Shown here: in pieces, positions 56,721 through 64,000 of the stretch
How the letters are laid out: each line of letters opens with the position of its first letter
How positions within the stretch are numbered: the stretch's first letter is position 1
The notes under the pieces: model-generated
What the model was told of the DNA's origin: nothing
What the model saw: only the letters and a program-made list of their open reading frames with translations
Database searches by the model: none
DNA from: Camellia lanceoleosa
Lineage: Eukaryota; Streptophyta; Magnoliopsida; Ericales; Theaceae
Assembly: GCA_025200525.1 (NCBI GenBank)
Contig: CM045761.1
Coordinates: 140,680,223-140,744,222 of the forward strand
Length of the DNA: 64,000 bases
Direction of reading: 5' to 3'
Program-made: the position numbers and the translations under genes

Positions 56721-59700
56721 AATGCATCACTCTCTCTCACACTCTCTCTGTCTCTCTCACCTTCACCATTGTTGACATTGATAACCTTTGTGTTATTTGT
56801 ATTGTTTTTCTATGCCCATCGGTTGTTCGATGAAATGCCTCTGAAAAATCAATAGTGGAAAATCATTGAACACCTCACATATTATACTTGCACCCAATTT
56901 CTGTCTCCACTAAATATACATTCAATTTTTCATTTCCTTTTGTTATATTTCGAATTTTCTAAGTGGGAGCTCACCCAAAATTTTGGGAATTGAAAACTTT
57001 GTGAGAGTTGAATTTGGTTATGAATAATCCTTCTGTCTGGCAAAACAGAATTGGGTAGGGGAGACAAAGTGAACGACTTAAATTTGTTACCAAACAAAAT
57101 CAATAGATGTGTCATCGTAATTGGTTGCGAGGAGTGACTACTTGTCAAGGCTTACGGGTTTGATTCATTACGTAAGAAAAAACTTGTCCGGTTGTTCGAG
57201 TAATCTGTTGTTCTCTTGAATAGAGTAGATATCAAATATCATTTCAGTTTTGAATATATGAAAAATAAAATTTAGAAACCCAAGACATTGAATCTTTTGT
57301 TTTGCGTTTGGTTGTAGAGATGACACAAGATAGTTCGTGGAATGCGATTTGTCATCACACCAGTTATTTTTCTTGACACAAAATCAGTACGATTAGTGGA
57401 ACTTGATTTTATATAATTTTGTTTATCACAATTGTTTTTGTTGAACATGAGAGGTATCCAACTTGGTTTGTAGTTTTATTTATCTATAAAAAGTTTCAAC
57501 TATCTAATATCTCTTCAAAGAATTGTATATATAATTCAAGTTGCGAGGAACATAAAGTATTAAATGACTAAACTAATTTTTGTCTTTATAAAGGATTTGG
57601 ATCATCCTCACACGATGTATCAAAGTCCAAAGTTGAGTTGGATGAACATTCTCGGGCTTCGGTGAGGTGAGTTGGACCCATGTGAAAATGAAGTTCAATC
57701 ACCTATGACGCCATTCATCTAAGAGGTAGATAAAGCTCTAGCTATACTTATATGAGTGTACTTGTTTGTTACTTTGAAAATTCAAATTCTTTAATAATAT
57801 TTTATTCTTTAGGCACCTCCAAATCAAAAGCCAAGAAATCGGCATGAAAGTTCGAAGAGGTGATATTTCGATGCTTAACCTAATTCAAAAAGGGAGTAGA
57901 TATTTCACAGATTGTTGGATGAGAGCAACCCACGAGTTTGAATTTTGGAACTGTACATTCAACTTCTAACTTGACTCGAATGCTTCCACCCTCCAACAAC
58001 CAAGTTTTCTTGGCTAAATATCAAACTTGTTTTAGAGGGTGCAGTAACTACATGCTTTTGACTCACCTTCAGGGCTACCATGAGTCTCTGCTAACTTTTA
58101 AGCGCTTTTTTTTATAATAGGAAAATTTAAGATCTTAATAAATCTTGTTGAACAAGTAGGAACCATCATGCATATTAAGTGGAAAATTCTGAAATGTTAA
58201 GTATTACATTAGAAAAGGCCTCATAGAAAGGAACAAAGGAAGACATTCAAGCAAGATTCTATGTGGTAATTGACTATGGCCAAGAAGCATGTAATTGGGA
58301 GCAGTCGTGGTGTAGACTATGGCAATATATTTTTATGTTCTTCAAGTTTGGGAACTTGACACATATATTTGAGCTAGTTTGTGCACTGACAAATTAATTC
58401 TAAGCCAAGAGAATTACTGCTTACCAATTGAACCACATCTCTTATTCATTCTAAAATATTGTTACATAGGCTTGGTTTGGCAATTGCTTTTTAGTTGTTT
58501 TTTTTTTTCTTTTTAAGATAAAATTATTGATGTGTTTGGTAAATGCTAAAAATATTGCTTTTTGTTATTCGGAGAGTTGATTGGATCCTCAAGCATTTTT
58601 TTCTTTTTTCTTTTTTTTTTTTTTCCAATTGTCAGCTTTTTTTAGCTGAAAACAAAAAGTGTCTTTTTTAGCCAAAACCAAACAGAACCTTAATGTGTCC
58701 CCAGCATATAATGTCCTATAATTTTTGAAATTTTTTGTGTCAGCATATCCGTGTTGTGTTACGTGTCCGTGTTTATGTTTAGTTGTTCCAGGAATGAAAT
58801 CGATGTTGTGATAAGATGGTAGAATGGGTTTCAATGAAATGTATAAATTGGCCTTTGGTGTAATTTTTCCCCCCCATCTCCACTATCTTCTATCTTTTGT
58901 TCATTTCTCTTGTCTTTGGTCCTCTTCCTTTGTATATAGAATACACTTCTCATTCTTTCTCTTCTTTGTCATGTCTTCCCTCACTTTTGCTCTCTTCTCC
59001 TTAACTGCCAGAGAGGAAATATATGTTCTTATTAATGATAACTTTGCATAAGGTCATACACAGTGAAGCTTGCTTTCTTCAATTATCTCAAAAATCCAAG
59101 AGTATCAGATCAAAGCAAAAGTGACTCTCTCTCATCTCCCATTATATGCATTTGTTTGGTTATTGGAACTAACATTTGTGGCATATTGAATATTTATTTG
59201 GTATACACAAGATGAGCTATGATGATTTGACAACTTGGAAAGCGCTTTTGAAAAGTTAAAACTCGTGGGCTAAATACACACTTAATGATTAACTTTGCGC
59301 TTCATTTCCTTTTTTATTAACTAGTTCCAATGTCCACAAATACACACTTAATGATTTTAATCGAATTGCAACCGTTTGCACATATCGGGCTTATAATGAC
59401 GTGGGCGAAATCATCCGCCATCGCATTGGTTTTAACCTCTTTGGGACCAAGTAAGTAATAGGTATTAGTTTTTCAACGGGTTTATAACTTGCCCTTTGTA
59501 TTAGTTTCAAATTCAAATCGAAGAGGTCTTTGGTTTCTTAAGTTTTCTCTCAGATAAATTCATCCCGAATCGGCCTCGTTGACCATAGTGATCTCAATGA
59601 GCATCTTCCATATGATGTCACAGATTATTAACTTTAATTATGATCTCAATGAGCGCTTTATTCAACATTGGTTGCTTCAACATTATTTATGATCTCAATG

Positions 59701-60271
59701 AGCGCTTTATTGAAATAAGGATGCTAATTTTGTTTCCTATTAATTATTAACTTTGTTTTATCATTGTTATAATTTACGGGATGAATTGCATTGTAGACGC
59801 TAAGTGGAAAGACCTCAATTCAGACATCGGAAAGTTCTTTGGGAGAGGATGGTGGATGATGACACTTAAATATTCATTTCCTCTTGGAGCTAGTATTTGT
59901 AGATTATGCTATAGATACAGATGGTAAATATTAATGTAAATGGAAGCGAGTAATGTAGTTTACAAACATAAAATAAGAGGAATAGTTGATGATTTATTCA
60001 TTTTCTGGTTGATTTAATTTTCCTTGGGCTTTCATTTCTTCATGCTAACTTAGTGTAATTGTCTTCTATTTCAATTCCATGAATGTGTGATCATTTATTT
60101 GGTACTATAAAGACTTACCATTTGATCTATAATATAACCAGTACACCATATACTGTAGACTTGTATTCCTTACTAAGTTTCATGTCTTAATTTCCCAGCC
60201 ATTGTAATACCTGGTTTTAGTTGCTTGATTTATTTTTTCTAACTCTATCTGTCATGTCTATTTACTCTCAG
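56721..60271. other. Interior of CACTA-3; no gene recognised
   Basis: Mostly AT-rich DNA without a supportable frame. TGATCTCAATGAGC occurs three times (59589, 59640 and about 59690), the last two followed by GCTTTATT, from small local duplications. A poly-T run lies near 58600. Some parts may be introns belonging to the captured importin gene. Confidence 0.4.
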
Positions 60272-60431
60272 GGATGATGTTGTGATGAAAACTGCCAATG
60301 GGGTCCTTGGAGATCTAGCAGATACTTTGGGAAGTAATGCTGGTTCTTTGATTCAGCAATCTCTGTCAAGCAAAAACTTTTTAAATGAATGTTTGTCCTC
60401 AAAGGATCATTTGATTAAGGAATCATAATGG
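60272..60431 (+). pseudogene. Captured exon of plant importin subunit beta-1
   Basis: Preceded by a good acceptor (TTTACTCTCAG at 60261-60271). The frame reads DDVVMKTANGVLGDLADTLG, then SNAGSLIQQSLSSKNFLNEC and LSSKDHLIKES followed by TAA (60426-60428). I recognise this as the last HEAT-repeat region of plant importin beta-1 (karyopherin beta, the nuclear import receptor); identification is from memory of the family, not a search. In the host gene the frame should run on past this point into the C-terminus; here TAA stands in the place where about two codons (Ala-Glu) precede Trp, and the following TGG is still visible. Only this exon of the gene is recognisable. Confidence 0.75.
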
Positions 60432-60530
60432 TACGTGGTTGTAGGTGTACAATTAATTTGGTTATTCATGTATTATGTATGGAATTAAAATATTGACGTT
60501 GGATTAGACTTGGTTGTTATGGAATTTGTA

Positions 60531-60553
60531 ATATATATATATATATATATATG
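60531..60553. repeat. (AT)n microsatellite
   Basis: TATATATAT run followed by GTGTGTAA. Confidence 0.9.
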
Positions 60554-61276
60554 TGTGTAATTGGACGTTCAATATTAATTATGTGGATGGTTGGAATTGA
60601 AATGTGTGCACGTGGTTGAATGTTTCATAACTTATTTTGTGTTGATGGATTATATTTTCCATACAGGGTACAGGTTGTATTAATAATGGATAAAGGTTGT
60701 TTAGAAAAAAAAAAAAAAAAAAAACACGTTAAAGCATTTGGCTACCAAATGTTTTGGTAGCCAAATAGGTAATCAAGAGTTTTGGCTACTAATAATTTAG
60801 TAGCTAAAAAATTTGAGAATGAAAGAAATAAACTATTGGCTACTAATATTTTAGTGGCCAAAATGCACCTTTTGGCGACTAAATTAAGATTAGTAGCCAA
60901 ATGTATTTTTCGCTACTAATTTTTTAGTAGCTAAAAAATCGAGAATGAGAGAAATAAACTATTGGCTACTAATATTTTAGTGGCCAAAACAGACCTTTTG
61001 GCGACTAAATTAAGATTAGTAGCCAAATGTGTACATTCGGCTACCAATTTTTTAGTAGCTAAAAGTGACCTTTTGCCGACTAAACCAACATTAGTAGCCA
61101 AATGTGTACACTTTCGGCGACCAAAAAAATTTTAGTCGCCAATACTATCGCCGACAGAGTAAGGGCGACGAGATTAGCGACGAAAAATTTTGGTCGCTAA
61201 AACTTTTGGCGACTAAATAAGTGACTTTTGGCTACCAATATTTTGGTAGCTAAAAGTGACATTTCTTGTAGTGAAA

Positions 61277-61716
61277 CAAATACTTGGCCACACAAGGTCT
61301 CAAGCGATCTCCACTTGTTCCAAACTTGTAATAGTCACATTTGCGTCCTGCATATAAAGGCAGGCAAAAATCATCTAAACTAAAGGACTATTACAAAGGA
61401 AAAGCTACTATACTAACTTTAGAACAACCAAACAATTTCTAAAAGCATTATTATAAATTATCCAAAACATAATAGAGACATCCTTGCATGGGTACAAACC
61501 AGAAGTCCTACTCCCAAAACAGATTTTGATTTTTTGAACATGTTCAGGGGCCTCATACAGAGAATATGTGGACCATGAATACATTTCATTTGCACAGAAA
61601 TTTGAATAAAAAAAAGGAGACTGTAGACATTCCCTTGCATAGCCTGCAAGGGTAGGCCAAAAATCATCACAAAATACACCCAGATGGGACTGTCACAGTG
61701 TTTGAACAGGGCAAAC
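61277..61716. other. CACTA-5 interior between nested elements; no gene recognised
   Basis: AT-rich DNA. GTCACATTTG(C/T)GTCC occurs here (about 61335) and at 54686 on the other side of CACTA-3, suggesting a small repeat of the CACTA-5 interior. A 73-codon minus frame matches nothing. Confidence 0.35.
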
Positions 61717-62362
61717 AGGCACTACAAGAAAATCGGGTTTTGGCAACTAAAAAATGAAATTTAGTCGCTGAAAGTAGGACAATCGGCGACTAAAATGGTT
61801 TAGTCGCCAAAAGTGCAGATTATTGGCTACTAAAACAAATTTAGTAGCTAAATGGAGGGTTTTGCCGACTAAACCGAACTTTAGTCGCCAAAAGTGGTAT
61901 TTTTGGCTACTAAAAAAAATTTAGTAGGTAAATGGAGAGCTTTTGCCGACTAAACCTAAATTTAGTCACTAAAAGTTACATTTTGGCTACTAAACGTAAA
62001 TTAGTAGCTAAATGGAGGCCTTTTGCCGACTAAACCTAACTTCACGCTAAAAGTCATTTTTTTGGCTACTAAACAGAAATTAGTAGCTAAATGGAGGCCT
62101 TTTGCCGACTAAACCTAACTTTAGTCGCTAAAAGTCATTTTTTTGGCTACTAAACGTAAATTAGTAGCTAATGGAGGCCTTTTGCCGACTAAACCTAACT
62201 TTAGTCGCCAAAAGTGCCAGAATTTTTTTTTAATAAATAATATATTTTTGAATTAATTATATTGAATTAAAATACTTATATTTGTATATATTATTTTATA
62301 TTAATCCCAATAATATAATATATAAATAATATATATTATGATTTGTACATGTGAAGTTGTGG

Positions 62363-62454
62363 TGGCATAGTGGAGGGTGTTGCCAAAAGGCATGGAATGT
62401 GAATGGTTGGGGTTCGAACTCACAGAAGCAAAAAAAAAGTGGACTTTTTTTTTT
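62363..62454 (+). promoter_or_regulatory. Pol III A box, B box and T run inside CACTA-4
   Basis: A box TGGCATAGTGG (62363-62373) is an exact consensus match. B box GGTTCGAACTC (62411-62421) has one mismatch. Spacing is 37 bp. A 10-T run (62445-62454) follows. Same order as in CACTA-1, with a diverged sequence between the boxes (GAGGGTGTTGCC here, GAGGGAGTGTGTTG there). Confidence 0.55.
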
Positions 62455-62740
62455 CCGTTGGAAACACCTTTGGCGACTAAAAATTTAGTCGCCAAAAGTC
62501 TTTATTTCCAAAACTGAAAACCACTATTGGCGACTAATTTTTAGTCGCTAAAGGTATTATTTCCAAAACTGAAAAACACTATTGGCGACTAATTTTTTAG
62601 TCGGTAAAGACCTATTTTTGGCGACTAAAAAAATTTTAGTCGCCAATACCCTCCGCCGACCACAAATATGCGACTAATATAGCGACTAAAAAATTTCGTC
62701 GGGGAAGGTGAAATTTGGACTTTCGGCGACTAAAAGTACA

Positions 62741-62772
62741 CTTTTGGCGACTAAAAATTTAGTCGCCAAAAG
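62741..62772. repeat. Near-perfect palindrome at the CACTA-4 right end
   Basis: CTTTTGGCGACTAAA, two A's, then its exact complement TTTAGTCGCCAAAAG: 15-bp arms with a 2-base centre, 17 bases inside the terminus. Confidence 0.9.
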
Positions 62773-62792
62773 TCATTTTTCTTGTAGTGAGG

Positions 62793-63350
62793 TATATACA
62801 ATGTAAGAAAAAACTTTATTCACACACGATGCACTTCCAGCAGCCATCTTTTCTTCCTGTTTACTTCCAGAAGTCAGTAAACGTTGCCCAAGATAGGAGA
62901 ATACATAAGTACCAGCTATCCACAAGCAAATTTGACATAACATCGTCAAGACAGTAACACATGCACACAATATATGATCTCACTTCACTCAACCCACAAT
63001 ATAGGATCTCACAACACTCATTTATCATCTTCTCCGTGCAACCTGCAAAGAAAATAGATAACAATAACAGAAAAATATTATTAGCAGCACACAATATGGA
63101 ATATACTTAATTTGTATGAAATAATATTAAAAGTTGTTTTAGGTTGGAATAATATTATTATTTTAGGTTAGAATATACTTAATTTGTATGAAATTTGACA
63201 TTAAAAGTTATTCCTTTTTGGATGGTTGGAAGTGAAATGGATGCGAATTGTGGAATGATCGATAATATATGTATTGTTTTATTTATATATATGACACAGG
63301 TTAGATGGAATACATACATGTTGTGGAGAAATTAATTAAAAAATAAAAAA
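62793..63350. other. CACTA-5 interior, right part; no gene recognised
   Basis: On the minus strand TTTTCTTTGCAG (63054-63043) looks like a splice acceptor followed by a 70-codon open run (CTEKMINECCEILYCGLSEV...). It could be a captured exon, but I do not recognise the protein. Confidence 0.3.
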
Positions 63351-63913
63351 AATCATGTTTTTGGCAACTAAACAATTAGTAGAACCAAAAATGAAGTAAA
63401 TATTTTTGGCAACTAAATAGTTAGTAGCTAAAAATAAAAATAAAATGGAAAAAAAAACTTTTGGCTACTAAATATTTAGTAGCTAAAAATAAAAATAAAA
63501 TACAGAAAAACTTTTGGCTACTAAAATATTTAGTAGCTAAAATAAAAAGCAGACTTTAGGCAACTAAGAATTTAGTAGCTAAAAAAAATAAAATGAAAAA
63601 AATAAAAAAATAAAAAAGATGAAAAAAAAAAAACCCTTTGGCGACTAAAACTTTGGTCGCCACCAAAATTTTAGTAACGGAAAATAAGATTTTTGGCGAC
63701 TAAAATATTATTTTTGGTGGCTAAAAATATTAGTCGCCATTTATAGGACTTTTGGTGACTAAAATTTTTGTAGTCGCCAATACCTTCGCCGATTGTCTTT
63801 CCGTGACCAAGTTGGCGACCAAACTATTTAGTCGGGAAAACCTTTTGGCGACTAAAAATATGACTTTTGGCAACTATTTTTAGTCACTAAAAGTGCAATT
63901 TCTTGTAGTGATA

Positions 63914-64000
63914 AGTATATATTCAGATCTTTATTAGTCTTATGATAATTGGATCAAACTATCGCGGAGAATAAACATGTGGATCTACAGTACTTGGATA
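63914..64000. other. DNA outside CACTA-5
   Basis: Eighty-odd bases right of the ATA duplication; nothing identifiable. Confidence 0.4.

Larger units (their letters stand above)
54849..61273 (+). mobile_element. CACTA-3: 6.4-kb gene-capturing (Pack-type) CACTA element
   Basis: Starts CACTACAAGAAAATGC, ends ACATTTCTTGTAGTG, with AAA on both sides (54846-54848 and 61274-61276). Dense subterminal arrays at 54870-55430 and 60735-61260. In between: an AT-rich block, a CT-rich gene-like leader (56455-56720) and an importin-beta exon (60272-60431). No transposase frame. It sits inside CACTA-5. Both share GAGG.TTTATAAAA.TAATT..(T/C)GACTAAAAA after the left array (53473 and 56030), so they are relatives. 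Confidence 0.9.
61720..62789. mobile_element. CACTA-4: short non-autonomous CACTA element
   Basis: Starts CACTACAAGAAAATCGGG, ends TCATTTTTCTTGTAGTG, with AGG on both sides (61717-61719 and 62790-62792). Same build and family as CACTA-1: left array, AT-rich middle with TTTAATAAATAA..TA, pol III-like boxes, right array. The left array has about four ~75-bp units (GCTACTAAAC..AATTAGTAGC and GGAGGCCTTTTGCCGACTAA). Nested in CACTA-5. Confidence 0.93.
52942..63910. mobile_element. CACTA-5: outer 11-kb element containing CACTA-3 and CACTA-4
   Basis: Starts CACTATAACAAAATACACC and ends GCAATTTCTTGTAGTG. ATA lies immediately outside both ends (52939-52941 and 63911-63913). Left subterminal array 52960-53510; right array 63355-63900. 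Removing CACTA-3 and CACTA-4 leaves about 3.5 kb of its own sequence. After the left array comes a GC-rich, CT-repeat leader (53535-53760) like a captured gene 5' end. No transposase seen. Confidence 0.82.

Overview
The window looks like repeat-dense, gene-poor nuclear DNA of a seed plant, most likely a woody eudicot. It is AT-rich, about four fifths can be assigned to transposable elements, and I found no intact host gene, tRNA or rRNA gene. The lineage call rests only on the element families present (Ogre/Tat, Retand/Tat and Tekay-type Ty3/gypsy, a Ty1/copia LTR, CACTA and a Mutator-like MITE); the species is not identifiable from the text.

1-13.6 kb: two Ogre-like (Tat lineage) elements on the minus strand. 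Element B (1-6180) shows a 4.9 kb LTR, a primer-binding site, leader and gag remnant, and continues beyond base 1. It is inserted in the integrase core of the older element A (6181-13575), which carries decayed gag, protease, RT, RNase H, a second archaeal-type RNase H and half an integrase. 15.6-20.0 kb: a Tekay/Del-type chromovirus D, internally deleted but with an exact 5-bp target duplication. 21.7-34.1 kb: a second chromovirus E whose RNase H is split by an Ogre solo LTR (exact 5-bp duplication), then an E-type solo LTR sitting in an LTR-like fragment, then a copia LTR. 35.0-43.7 kb: a 5'-truncated Retand-like element C on the plus strand, with dual RNase H, integrase, a palindromic tandem array, a 121-bp tandem array, antisense extra ORF material in two copies, a polypurine tract and an LTR.

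44.1-63.9 kb is dominated by CACTA (En/Spm) DNA transposons filled with TTTGGCGACTAAA/TTTAGTCGCCAAA subterminal repeats. Four have matching 3-bp duplications. Two of these (54849-61273 and 61720-62789) sit inside a third (52942-63910), so the right part of the window is a Russian-doll CACTA cluster. The 6.4 kb inner element carries an exon-like fragment of the plant importin subunit beta-1 gene. The two short (1.1 kb) CACTAs each carry RNA polymerase III A-box/B-box sequences followed by a T run. A Mutator-like MITE (45570-45816) and a 3.5 kb solo LTR (47334-50863, exact 5-bp duplication) lie between.

Nothing here is expected to make a working protein. Points worth following: pol III signals inside CACTA MITEs; the captured importin-beta exon; a CGCTCGAGCG motif clustered just upstream of the TATA box in gypsy and copia LTRs alike; a tandem array whose 14-bp palindrome is kept by paired substitutions; and duplication and decay of the antisense ORF in element C.
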